A DNA stretch of 64,000 nt from Emcibacter sp. GTDB lineage: Bacteria > Pseudomonadota > Alphaproteobacteria > Sphingomonadales > Emcibacteraceae. The translations under genes and the position numbers were made by a program. The first letter of the stretch is position 1. The number at the start of each line of letters is the position of its first letter. Positions 42,199-50,418 of this stretch are shown here, piece by piece. Where the stretch lies: NCBI RefSeq assembly GCF_963675455.1, contig NZ_OY776217.1, forward strand, positions 1,536,001 to 1,600,000, read 5' to 3'. Below the pieces are notes generated by a model. The model was not told the DNA's origin. It did no database searches and saw nothing but the letters and a program-made list of their open reading frames with translations.

Positions 42199-42388
42199 AA
42201 AATATGTTGTCGAGATACTGCAACAGGGGCAGGTGGTTCGGACTTTCGAGTGCATTTCCCCGACAGCGACCTATCAGGCAGTGCATCAGCTTGTTGATTT
42301 TGGTGAAGTGCCTGATGCGGTAACGGTGCGGGTTGCACAGATCAGTGACACAGTGGGCCGGGGAATGGCAGCGGAAATGATTTTATAG
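42170..42388 (+). CDS. C-terminal part of the g15-like protein in another frame
   Basis: A 72-codon frame from ATG 42170, reading MVMRLGELYEKYVVEILQQG and ending ISDTVGRGMAAEMIL. This is the fibronectin-like C-terminal piece of other g15 proteins. Removing one G from the G5 run (42184-42188) would join it in frame to the preceding gene. It could be a sequencing error, a true frameshift, or a separate gene translated by coupling. Confidence 0.6.
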   Translation: MVMRLGELYEKYVVEILQQGQVVRTFECISPTATYQAVHQLVDFGEVPDAVTVRVAQISDTVGRGMAAEMIL

Positions 42389-42401
42389 AAGGAATGGTGT
42401 A

Positions 42402-42902
42402 GTGACAGACAATACAGCTCGACTGGGAATGCCCTTTATCATCGCAAGCCAGGCGCAGAAGGAAGTAACCCACAATATGGCGCTGAATATGCTGGATATC
42501 TTTGTTCAGCCGGTGATCGAGACCATGGGGCTGACTGAACCGCCGGCGGAAGCGGAGGAAGGGCAGGCCTGGATCGTCGGGACAGGGGCGACAGGAGACT
42601 GGGCCGGAGAGGATGATAAAGTCGCCCTCCGGGTCGGCAGCGCATGGATATTTTATGAAGCTTTCGATGGTATGAGGTTCTGGGTCAGGGATACGGACAT
42701 GTTTACCCTATTCAGGGCAGGAATGTGGCAGAGCGGTATTGTCAATGGGGCGCAGGTTTCCGTCAACGGGCAGCAGGTTCTGGGGGAAAGAGCAGCGGCA
42801 ATCAATGATGCCTCGGCTGGTCAAGTTATTGATGCAGAAGCAAGACTGGCGATAAACGCTCTGCTTGGAGCCTGCCGGAATCACGGATTAATAGAAAGTT
42901 AA
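42402..42902 (+). CDS. DUF2793 family protein
   Basis: 166 aa from GTG 42402, SD GAAGGA. LGMPFIIASQAQKEVTHNMALNMLDIFVQPVIE, then GQAWIVGTGATGDWAGEDDKVALRVGSAWIFYEAFDG match DUF2793, found at the end of GTA and prophage tail regions, possibly a fibre or attachment protein. Confidence 0.85.
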   Translation: MTDNTARLGMPFIIASQAQKEVTHNMALNMLDIFVQPVIETMGLTEPPAEAEEGQAWIVGTGATGDWAGEDDKVALRVGSAWIFYEAFDGMRFWVRDTDMFTLFRAGMWQSGIVNGAQVSVNGQQVLGERAAAINDASAGQVIDAEARLAINALLGACRNHGLIES

Positions 42903-43016
42903 TTTTTTTCTTTACGCCTTCCCAATAATGACATAATTCAGCGTAGAATGTTTAAATAGAGTTTGATTAAAATTAAACTCAATCCATAAAAATTTTCACA
43001 TGGGAGTGAAATTAAA

Positions 43017-44144
43017 ATGTTAAAGAAAATCCTTGCTGTTTCAGTCTGTTCTGCTGCCCTGCTAACAACTACTGTCCAGGCGGAAGACGGTAACTGGTAT
43101 ACCGGTCTTGAAGCCGGCTACAGCCTTCTGGGCGCTGAAAAATCTACCGGCGCGAGCTCTGGTTTGAATATCAGAAATGAGTTTAAGGACGGTCCGGCGA
43201 TTGGTGCTGTTCTGGGTTATGATTATGGTATGTTGCGGCTTGAAGGTGAACTCGGCTTTCATCGCCACAGCCTGGACCACCTGGTAGTAACAAATGCCGG
43301 TGGCACCGGTGCGGCTAGCGGATCTGCCAGTGGAAATTCCGGTTTGACCACATTGATGGGAAATTTTGTTGTTGATGTACTGGATCGCAAGGATGGAGCG
43401 GTAATCGAACCCTTCATTGGTGCCGGTCTCGGTTTCGGCCGTCTGAACTGGTCTAATATTGCTTATGTAGCGGACAAGAAAACTTCCTTCGCCTACCAGG
43501 CCTTTGCCGGTGTGCGTGTGCCTGCGACAGACAGCCTGGATGTGGTTGCAAAATATCGCTATCTGGCTACCGATGATATTGGCCTTACGTCTTCTGCCGG
43601 CTCCAACTTCAAGGCCGGCTATGACGCCCATGATTTCATGATTGGCCTCTATTATAGTTTTGGCGGCAGTAAGAAATCCGCAGCTACTGAAATGCCGCAG
43701 CCGGTCCAGGTTGCCGCTGTAGAGCCCGCCCCTGTTTATGAACCCGCCCCGGAGCCGGAAGTAGTGCCAGTGCCTGATCCGATGCCGGAACCGGCTGCCG
43801 GTCCGATGTTCGACAAAGGCCCCTTCATTGTCTATTTCGCCTTTGACAGTTCTGACCTGGACGGCGCAGGACGTGCGAAAGTGGCCGAGGCCGCTGCCGA
43901 AGTCAAAAAGGCCGGTGAAGTGGTTATCATGGTGGATGGTTATACGGACAAGGCCGGCACTGACGCCTATAACGACAAGCTGTCCGCCAAGCGCGCGGAA
44001 GCGGTCAAGAAAGCCCTTGAAGCCGAAGGCCTGCCGGCAAAAATGGTCGTACTCGCCTCCCACGGTGAATGTGACTGTGAAGTGGAGACTGCTGATGGTG
44101 TCAAGGAACCCCGTAATCGTCGTGCGACCATCGTCCTGAAATAA
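43017..44144 (+). CDS. OmpA-family outer-membrane protein
   Basis: 375 aa. Signal peptide MLKKILAVSVCSAALLTTTVQA; an 8-stranded beta-barrel to about residue 215 (DGNWYTGLEAGYSLLGAE ... HDFMIGLYYSFGG); a Pro/Glu-rich hinge (PAPVYEPAPEPEVVPVPDPMPEPAAG); and a C-terminal OmpA domain (FIVYFAFDSSDLDGAGRA, YTDKAGTDAYNDKLSAKRAEAVKKALEAEG, RNRRATIVL), which binds peptidoglycan. It anchors the outer membrane. A terminator follows. Confidence 0.95.
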   Translation: MLKKILAVSVCSAALLTTTVQAEDGNWYTGLEAGYSLLGAEKSTGASSGLNIRNEFKDGPAIGAVLGYDYGMLRLEGELGFHRHSLDHLVVTNAGGTGAASGSASGNSGLTTLMGNFVVDVLDRKDGAVIEPFIGAGLGFGRLNWSNIAYVADKKTSFAYQAFAGVRVPATDSLDVVAKYRYLATDDIGLTSSAGSNFKAGYDAHDFMIGLYYSFGGSKKSAATEMPQPVQVAAVEPAPVYEPAPEPEVVPVPDPMPEPAAGPMFDKGPFIVYFAFDSSDLDGAGRAKVAEAAAEVKKAGEVVIMVDGYTDKAGTDAYNDKLSAKRAEAVKKALEAEGLPAKMVVLASHGECDCEVETADGVKEPRNRRATIVLK

Positions 44145-44160
44145 ATTCCCCCCGAAACAG

Positions 44161-44190
44161 AAAAGGCGCCTCATTGGGGCGCCTTTTTTT
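44161..44190 (+). terminator. Intrinsic terminator after the OmpA gene
   Basis: AAAAGGCGCC / GGCGCCTTTT with a 7-nt loop and Ts. Confidence 0.9.
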
Positions 44191-44207
44191 GTTTTCCGGC
44201 AAAATAA

Positions 44208-44507
44208 TCAGCTGAAGATTTCACCGAGCTTCAGGGCCAGCCCCATATCGCCTTCGATCTTCAGTTTGCCCATCATGAAGGCCATCTGTGGATTGAGTGA
44301 CCCGTCCATCAGGCCGGCAAAGTTTTCTTCATTGATGATCATGGTCACATCTGCATCCCCATCTTCATTGGACACAGTGGCCGGTGATGTGGTGCCGTCG
44401 ATCAGGATTACGCCATCACCGTCAAAATCAATCTTGACACGCTTGCCCAGTCCGTCGGTGCCGGCGATCTTTTCCCGGATCATGGTGGTGTTTTCTTCCA
44501 GACTCAT
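44208..44507 (-). CDS. SCP2-like sterol/lipid-binding protein
   Basis: 99 aa. VKIDFDGDGVILIDGTTSPATVSNEDGDADVTMIINEENFAGLMDGSLNPQMAFMMGKLKIEGDMGLALKL is the SCP2 domain pattern (hydrophobic pocket). Binds lipids or acyl chains. The ATG at 44507 follows AAGGGAAA. Confidence 0.88.
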   Translation of the reverse strand: MSLEENTTMIREKIAGTDGLGKRVKIDFDGDGVILIDGTTSPATVSNEDGDADVTMIINEENFAGLMDGSLNPQMAFMMGKLKIEGDMGLALKLGEIFS

Positions 44508-44572
44508 TGTTTTTCCCTTCTTGCAGATGGCCAATATCAGTTCAGATAAAATCTAACATACGTTTGAACTCT

Positions 44573-45364
44573 TCACCAGCTATTCCTGAGCTCCCTGAGG
44601 GCGACAAAAACGTCCTTTGCTGTCGGCTTGTCGCCGAGATCGGGAAATTTTTCCCTCAGCCGCTCGACCACTTCCGGATTGTCCAGCCGGAAGAATGTAT
44701 TGAACAGTTTCTCCTCGGCCAGTGAGGAGACATAGGCGGCATGGGGGTCCTGTCCTTCCAGCTTGGAAAGATATTGTTTGGCGCTCTCGTTGCCGGGCTC
44801 CCGGTCAAGGGTGAATTGAAGGTTGTTGACGAAATAGTCATGTCCCGGATAGATCCGGGTGGTGTCGGGCAGGGCGGTCAGCTGACGGGAAAAGGTGTCA
44901 TAGAGCTCGTCCGGGTGACCACCGTTTTTGCAGTTGCCGGCCCCGGCGTTAAACAGGGTATCGCCGCAAAACAGTCCCGGTTTGTCGCTGTTGGACAGCA
45001 CACAGACATGGCTCATGGTATGGCCCGGCGTGTCCAGAACTTTCAGCTTTACAGAGCTTCCCACCTCGATAGTGTCCCCCGCAGAGAGCCCCCGGTCCAG
45101 ATGCTTTATCTTGGCCGCGGCCCCCTTGTGTGCCAGTACCTTTGCTCCGGTCTTTTCGATCATTTCCTCGTTGCCGCCGATATGGTCCCAATGCTCATGT
45201 GTATTGAGAATCTGGGTGATTTTCCAGCCCTGTTTCTCTGCTGCATGCAGGCAGCGGTCTACGTCCAACGGGTCAATGACCAGCGCTTCCCGGCTTTCCG
45301 GGCAGGCAATCAGGTAATGGAAGTTGCGTAACGGGTTGTCGGCATAAATCTGTTCAACAAGCAT
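44573..45364 (-). CDS. gloB: Glyoxalase II (hydroxyacylglutathione hydrolase)
   Basis: 263 aa. The metallo-beta-lactamase motif THEHWDHIGG, His in DTPGHTMSHV, Asp in FCGDTLF and His in YPGHDY form the two-metal site. The C-terminal glyoxalase II helical domain is present. It hydrolyses S-lactoylglutathione. Confidence 0.9.
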   Translation of the reverse strand: MLVEQIYADNPLRNFHYLIACPESREALVIDPLDVDRCLHAAEKQGWKITQILNTHEHWDHIGGNEEMIEKTGAKVLAHKGAAAKIKHLDRGLSAGDTIEVGSSVKLKVLDTPGHTMSHVCVLSNSDKPGLFCGDTLFNAGAGNCKNGGHPDELYDTFSRQLTALPDTTRIYPGHDYFVNNLQFTLDREPGNESAKQYLSKLEGQDPHAAYVSSLAEEKLFNTFFRLDNPEVVERLREKFPDLGDKPTAKDVFVALRELRNSW

Positions 45365-45384
45365 CTTGGGGCTCCTGTCAGGAT

Positions 45385-45660
45385 TCAGTTTGCCTCATGA
45401 CCATATTTGATGGACGGGCCCTGTGCACGGATTTTTTCCCTTGCGCTGTCGTCATCGGCTTCAATGGCATAGATGCCTACCACAATATTGTTTCTTTCCC
45501 CTTCGGCGGCGCGTGCCAGCGCGGCCTCAAGCGCTTCCTTGTCAAACCGGCTGGCGGCGGCGATATCCGTGTCCCAGGAAACGCTGTCGGCGCTCTCCAC
45601 AAAATAGACATTCAGTCCGTTCTGCAGGTGATTGGCGGTGATGATCTGTTTATCGCTCAT
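45385..45660 (-). CDS. DUF2849 family protein
   Basis: 91 aa. VITANHL-like start (IITANHLQNGLNVYFV), DTDIAAASRFDKEALEAALARAAEGERNNIVVGIYAIE and REKIRAQGPSIKYG match DUF2849. Function unknown. Often near sulfite/nitrite reductases; here only gloB is adjacent. Confidence 0.85.
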   Translation of the reverse strand: MSDKQIITANHLQNGLNVYFVESADSVSWDTDIAAASRFDKEALEAALARAAEGERNNIVVGIYAIEADDDSAREKIRAQGPSIKYGHEAN

Positions 45661-45828
45661 GATGTGGCCCTGTAGTTGAAATTTCTCCTGTCTTCATATG
45701 GAACAGATGGCCCGGGAGATCAAGTGTAATAGGAAGTAAAGGGGGAGAGCGAAGATTGATGAGTTCCTTTCCAAGTATTAAAAAGCATCGTAAACTGTAC
45801 TTCATAACCTCAGGAGGGAGATCCGGGC

Positions 45829-46698
45829 ATGGAAAATACAATGGCTATTCTTATGGCCCAGCTTGAGCATATTGCGGAATTCCTGCCACGCCTTGGGGCC
45901 TCGGTTTTGATCTTTTTGATCATTTATTTCATCGGAAAACTGTGCGGCCATCTGTTGCTGACATTATTGAAACGCGGCGACCTGTCCCCCACACACCGGG
46001 AATTTTTCCGCAAACTGGTGGTTGGCTTGTTCGTTTTTATCGGTGCGGCAGTGGTCCTCAATATCTGGGGACTCAGGGCGGCGTCCCTCGGGCTGCTGAC
46101 CGGTGGCGGCATTACGGCCCTGGCTATTGGTATCGCTTTCAAGGATATCGGCGAAAATATCCTGGCCGGCATTTATCTGGCTTTCAGCCGACCGTTCAAC
46201 ATCAATGACCTTGTCCTGACCGGCGACATCGAAGGTGTGGTGAAGAATGTGGAAATGCGCTGCACCCATATCCGTACGGACAAGGGGGCCGATGTCTATG
46301 TCCCCAACGCCCAGATCTTCGCCCAGCCGCTGGTCAACTATACCCTGGATGGGCTCCGTCGCCTTTCCTTCACCATCGGAATCGATTATATGGATGATAC
46401 GGAGCGGGCCTGTGGTTTGCTGAATGGTGTGGTTCAGGCTACAAAAGGAGTCTTATCCGATCCGGCCAGTGTGGTTGTTATTTCCGGCTTTACACCGCAA
46501 TATGTTGAGCTTCAGGTTTTCTATTGGATCAATACCTTTGAAAATGGAGCGGATATTCCCGCCATCCGGAATAATGTGATGAATAGCTGCCGGGAAGTCC
46601 TGATATCCAACAAGTTCACTTTCAGCTCAGATGTGAAGACGGCCAACGTACTGAGCGTGCCGGAACCCGTCCGTGTTCTGTCCGGGGAGGGGAACTGA
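45829..46698 (+). CDS. MscS-family mechanosensitive channel
   Basis: 289 aa. Three membrane helices; the pore helix (LGLLTGGGITALAIGIAFKDIGENILAGIYLAFSRPFNINDLV) has the Gly/Ala pattern. Cytosolic beta domain VVKNVEMRCTHIRTDKGADVYVPNAQIFAQPLVNYT. It releases osmotic stress. SD CAGGAGGGAG. Confidence 0.92.
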   Translation: MENTMAILMAQLEHIAEFLPRLGASVLIFLIIYFIGKLCGHLLLTLLKRGDLSPTHREFFRKLVVGLFVFIGAAVVLNIWGLRAASLGLLTGGGITALAIGIAFKDIGENILAGIYLAFSRPFNINDLVLTGDIEGVVKNVEMRCTHIRTDKGADVYVPNAQIFAQPLVNYTLDGLRRLSFTIGIDYMDDTERACGLLNGVVQATKGVLSDPASVVVISGFTPQYVELQVFYWINTFENGADIPAIRNNVMNSCREVLISNKFTFSSDVKTANVLSVPEPVRVLSGEGN

Positions 46699-46768
46699 CA
46701 AACCTCAGGGCCTGTAGAGTGCCGACACAAGAAGTGTTTTATATAGAGATATAATACGTCTCGGTTGT

Positions 46769-47944
46769 TTAAACCAGCCGCTCGGCCGGCAGGTGCACAT
46801 AAACCGTGGTGCCGCTTTCCGGGCTGGAGGCAATGGAGACGGTGCCGTCGTGTTTTTCGACCAGCTTTTTAACATACGCCAGGCCGAAACCGATGCCGGT
46901 GGTGGGATTTGAATAGATGTCGGCCAGATGGGAGTCATGGCTGAAGGCCTTGGCCACCTGTTGCGGTGACATGCCGCTGCCGCTGTCCCGGCAGGTGATC
47001 TGGCAGGTGCCGTCTTTTTCACGGGTGGCGCTGACAATGATTGTACCGCCCGTCGGGGTGAATTTCAGGGAATTTTCCAACAGGCTGTAGATCACTTTCT
47101 CCAGCCGTTCGCGGTCGCCATGGACCAGTGGGAGCGTGCCGGGAACGTCAGTCTGCAGGGTGATATTCTTTTTACCGGCCGGGGTTTTCATGACTGCAAG
47201 GCAACTGTCAATCAGGTCACCAAGGTCGAACATGGATTCACACAGTTCGAACTCGGTGGTTTCCAGTTCCTTGAGATCCAGAAGATTGTCGATCAGGAAC
47301 AGCAGGCTCTGGCCGGCACCGTGAATGTCCTTGGCGTATTCCCGGTAGGAATCCTTGCCGATGGGGCCCAGCATCTCGGTCATGATGACTTCGGAATAGC
47401 CGAGGATGCCGTTCAGCGGGGTGCGAAAATTATGATGCATGGCGGCAAGGAGTTTTTGTTTGATTTCCCGCGCTGCTTCGTCCCGGGTATTCTTGTCGGT
47501 CCGGCTTTCCCTGAGTACACAGATAAAGCGCGGGCAGTCTTCGTCGCAAGTGATCGGCCGGATGGTCATATTGACGTCAATGACATCCCCGTTGCGGCAT
47601 TTCCAGTGGCAGTAAAAGATTGCCGACTGCCGGCTTTCGAGCGCCCGGGCGATGGATTCAATCTTGCTCTGGGGGATATGGTCGGCGAAATAGGTGTAAA
47701 GATCGGTGCCGCGCACGTCTTCCAGGCTATAGCCGGTAAACAGTTCGAACTGGTGATTGATGTCTTCAATATGGGAAGGATGGGACTGGTCGCCAGCGGA
47801 AATGATCAGGATAGCGTCGCTGACTTCATGAAAGACGGAGTCAAACAGCCCGAATTCCCTGTTGTATCTGCTGCTGTCGACCGCTTCCGCCGGGGAAATC
47901 ATATCTGCACCTGATGTTTTGAAATCGCGCGCTGTTACATTCAT
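46769..47944 (-). CDS. PAS-domain histidine kinase, PleC/DivJ-like
   Basis: 391 aa. PAS domain about 30-140. H-box AAMHHNFRTPLNGILGYSEVIMTEMLGPIG with the phospho-His; ATPase boxes SLLENSLKFTP, RDSGSGMSP and GIGFGLAYVKKLVEKHDG are complete. The H-box sequence and the GPIGxxxYxEYAKDIHxxGQSLL run match the PleC/DivJ family in Alphaproteobacteria. Its promoter region holds six GANTC sites and a CtrA box. Confidence 0.9.
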   Translation of the reverse strand: MNVTARDFKTSGADMISPAEAVDSSRYNREFGLFDSVFHEVSDAILIISAGDQSHPSHIEDINHQFELFTGYSLEDVRGTDLYTYFADHIPQSKIESIARALESRQSAIFYCHWKCRNGDVIDVNMTIRPITCDEDCPRFICVLRESRTDKNTRDEAAREIKQKLLAAMHHNFRTPLNGILGYSEVIMTEMLGPIGKDSYREYAKDIHGAGQSLLFLIDNLLDLKELETTEFELCESMFDLGDLIDSCLAVMKTPAGKKNITLQTDVPGTLPLVHGDRERLEKVIYSLLENSLKFTPTGGTIIVSATREKDGTCQITCRDSGSGMSPQQVAKAFSHDSHLADIYSNPTTGIGFGLAYVKKLVEKHDGTVSIASSPESGTTVYVHLPAERLV

Positions 47945-48008
47945 GACATCTATCTTGGATCTAAGCTGTTGTTTCTTACGAAATATATTTGACTTTTAAA
48001 CAAACTTA

Positions 48009-48121
48009 GAGTCCAAACTCTCCCTCTTGTCAGACAAGATTCACCAATAAGATTCAAATCACTAGGAGAATCATCTCTTAAATGATTCAGCGAATCAACT
48101 AAAAAATTAACCAATTGTTAA
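48009..48121. promoter_or_regulatory. Six GANTC sites plus a CtrA box between the kinase and TSUP genes
   Basis: GANTC at 48009, 48038, 48051, 48068, 48084 and 48092 (6 in 88 bp; chance expectation about 0.3). A perfect CtrA box TTAACCAATTGTTAA is at 48107-48121. This should control the PAS kinase (start 47944) and/or the TSUP gene. CcrM, GcrA and CtrA are known cell-cycle regulators in this class; the binding here is inferred. Confidence 0.65.
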
Positions 48122-48258
48122 CCCTGTTCCCAAAAAAGTCTTTGACATTCTGCTTTTTTCTAAAAAAGACGGGATTTATGTCAAATCAGCTGTTAGCCTT
48201 GCACCGGATTATTCGGGACGGGTGGGGCTGGCGGCCCGGAACCGGTAAGGAGAGTAAG

Positions 48259-49065
48259 TTGGAAAATATTCTGGGTTTTGTTGTCCTGCTGGCCAGTGCG
48301 TCGGCCTGTGCCGGTATTCTGGCCGGGATGCTTGGTGTTGGCGGCGGTATTATACTTGTCCCGGTGCTGCATTTTATCTTCGGGAAGTTCGGGATATCAG
48401 AGGATGTTGCCATGCATATGGCTGTCGGCACTTCGCTGACGACCATCGTGCCGACCTCCATTGTTTCAGCCAGATCCCATCATGGCAAGGGGGCCGTCGA
48501 TTTCGCCCTGTTGAAGGCGTTTGCCCCCACTATTATTATCGGTGTGGTGGCGGGGTCCGCCCTGGCCGATACGCTCAGGGGCCAGGTGCTTTCTATTATT
48601 TTCGGGGTTGTGGCCCTGTTCATCGCCATCCGGCTGGCGGTGATCCGCAAGGAAACGACAGCCCGGAACAAGGATGGTGCGGCTATCAAGGTGATTGGCG
48701 GATTTCTGATCGGCGGCGTGTCTGCACTGATGGGGATCGGCGGCGGCACATTCAGTGTTGCGGTGCTGAGCAAGCTGGGATACGGCATTCACCGGGCGGT
48801 CGGGACGTCGGCCGCCATCGGGTTATTGATCGCCCTGCCGGGATCGATCGGCTTTATGATCACAGGGACGGGAACGCCGGGCCTGCCGCCCTACAGTATC
48901 GGTTATGTCAATCTGCTGGCCGTTCTTTGTGTGATACCGGCAACCATGCTGGCGACCCCCTTCGGCGTCAGGATCGCTCACTGGATGCCGGACAGCAAAC
49001 TGCGGATCACCTTTTCCCTGGTGTTGGGCGTGATGGCGATCCGCATGCTTGTTACTTCACTCTGA
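48259..49065 (+). CDS. TSUP (TauE/SafE-like) membrane transporter
   Basis: 268 aa, about eight membrane segments. The repeated motif AGMLGVGGGIILVPVL and GVSALMGIGGGTFSVAVL are the TSUP signature. Probable sulfite or sulfonate exporter. The start is taken as TTG 48259 (KLENILGFVVLL frame), because AAGGAGA is 5 nt upstream; an ATG at 48178 would add an unlikely basic leader. Confidence 0.85.
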   Translation: MENILGFVVLLASASACAGILAGMLGVGGGIILVPVLHFIFGKFGISEDVAMHMAVGTSLTTIVPTSIVSARSHHGKGAVDFALLKAFAPTIIIGVVAGSALADTLRGQVLSIIFGVVALFIAIRLAVIRKETTARNKDGAAIKVIGGFLIGGVSALMGIGGGTFSVAVLSKLGYGIHRAVGTSAAIGLLIALPGSIGFMITGTGTPGLPPYSIGYVNLLAVLCVIPATMLATPFGVRIAHWMPDSKLRITFSLVLGVMAIRMLVTSL

Positions 49066-49092
49066 GCGGTATCTTTTTTACCAGAGCTGAGA

Positions 49093-49701
49093 TCAGACCG
49101 GGCAGCCGTCAGAAAAATTCACATCGCCGAAACGGGGTTTGTGAACCGCAATCTGATAGACAGTTTTCTGTTGATACAGGCCGTTGTCAAAGAAGACGGT
49201 CATATTGAAAAAGAGGGGGTCATAAAGGAAATAGACCTCGGCGACGACGGCGACTTCCCCGTCAAGGAGGGTGAAACTGCCTGGAATGCTGCCGAGATCG
49301 GCATACTCAGCTTCGGTGCCCAGCTTGCTCTGAGATAAAAGGCCCGTGCCGGAAATACACTGGTTGGTGATCAGGGTGCCTGAAGAGGAACCCTCCAGGC
49401 GCGACACAATGACCCTTCCTCCTGAGTTGATATCGAAGGGCGACATGACATTGTCGACCGCATTGAAGGTATCGGTGATCATTTCTGCCGGCAGCAGTTC
49501 GTTTTGCGACACCAGGTTGGCAACGGCGTTAACAGTCTGGTTGGTTTTGCGCTCGATGAGCAGGATCCGGAAGGTTTCAAATCCGCCGATCAGCAACATC
49601 ATCATAATTGGAAAAGTATAGGCGAATTCCATCAGAATCGTACCGTCCTGTTTGCGGATTAACCTTTTCAGAAGGCTGGATATCAGGTTTTTATGTTTCA
49701 T
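49093..49701 (-). CDS. TadE/G-like pilus assembly protein
   Basis: 202 aa. The TadE N-terminus is clear: RKQDGTILMEFAYTFPIMMMLLIGGFETFRILLIERKTNQTVNAVANLV, a pseudopilin-like helix. Rest is extracellular. It is the distal gene of the Tad locus. Confidence 0.82.
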   Translation of the reverse strand: MKHKNLISSLLKRLIRKQDGTILMEFAYTFPIMMMLLIGGFETFRILLIERKTNQTVNAVANLVSQNELLPAEMITDTFNAVDNVMSPFDINSGGRVIVSRLEGSSSGTLITNQCISGTGLLSQSKLGTEAEYADLGSIPGSFTLLDGEVAVVAEVYFLYDPLFFNMTVFFDNGLYQQKTVYQIAVHKPRFGDVNFSDGCPV

Positions 49702-49715
49702 GACAAATTCCTTCC

Positions 49716-50360
49716 TCAGGTTTTAACCTGCGGATCACAATCCGCAGTCGGTGATCCGTATGGCTCGTTTTTCACGGCCGTGCTGGTCACCAGCCTGATT
49801 TTTCCGTCTGCATCGCCGATGGCATGGGAAAAGAAGCCGGTCATGAAGTTGGCGTCATATTCGGCCGAATAGACCACCACGGCGCCAGGACCGCCGACAC
49901 CACTTTCCCCAATATCCGCATCCCACTGATTGTTGCAGTTCAGATCGGTGAAGCTGTCTATACCATTTGTGTAGTCGCCGTCCTCATCCAGATCAGTATA
50001 GGGTTCCGCTGTGGCAATGTCGGTAAAGGTGTCATAGACCTTGTTTGTAATCACCAGATTGTCCAGGGTAATGAACCCGTAGGTTCTGTCTTTAAGGACA
50101 CTGGTGATATATTCCTCCCGGGTCATGCCGTCTACGGTATAACCTGTGATACCCTGACGGGAGGCGTCGGCGATGGCGCCTTCCAGAAGTGTGGTGCTTA
50201 ACATAACGGCGCCGACTTCCAGTGTACCCAGGGTCAGCAGGGTCATGACTGGCAGGACAAATGCCGCCTCAATCAGGGCCGCTCCTTTTTCGTCCCTGCC
50301 GGTTCTGCCGAGGAGGCCGCGCAAACGGCCTGATTTCTTATTCTTATATTCTTTTATCAT
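49716..50360 (-). CDS. TadE-like pseudopilin
   Basis: 214 aa. DEKGAALIEAAFVLPVMTLLTLGTLEVGAVML is the TadE motif. An acidic loop DLDEDGDYTNGIDSFTDLNCNNQWDADIGESG has the spacing of Ca-binding EF-hand/dockerin loops. 15 nt from the next TadE-like gene. Confidence 0.85.
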   Translation of the reverse strand: MIKEYKNKKSGRLRGLLGRTGRDEKGAALIEAAFVLPVMTLLTLGTLEVGAVMLSTTLLEGAIADASRQGITGYTVDGMTREEYITSVLKDRTYGFITLDNLVITNKVYDTFTDIATAEPYTDLDEDGDYTNGIDSFTDLNCNNQWDADIGESGVGGPGAVVVYSAEYDANFMTGFFSHAIGDADGKIRLVTSTAVKNEPYGSPTADCDPQVKT

Positions 50361-50418
50361 TTCAAGAGCTCCTAATGCTGTGGCTTATGCCTTTGACTAA
50401 CAAGCTCTCCTTGCATTG

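Noticed and set aside
43062..44174. 370-codon open frame antisense to the OmpA gene
   Set aside because: The OmpA-family protein on the plus strand is certain (signal peptide, barrel, OmpA domain).
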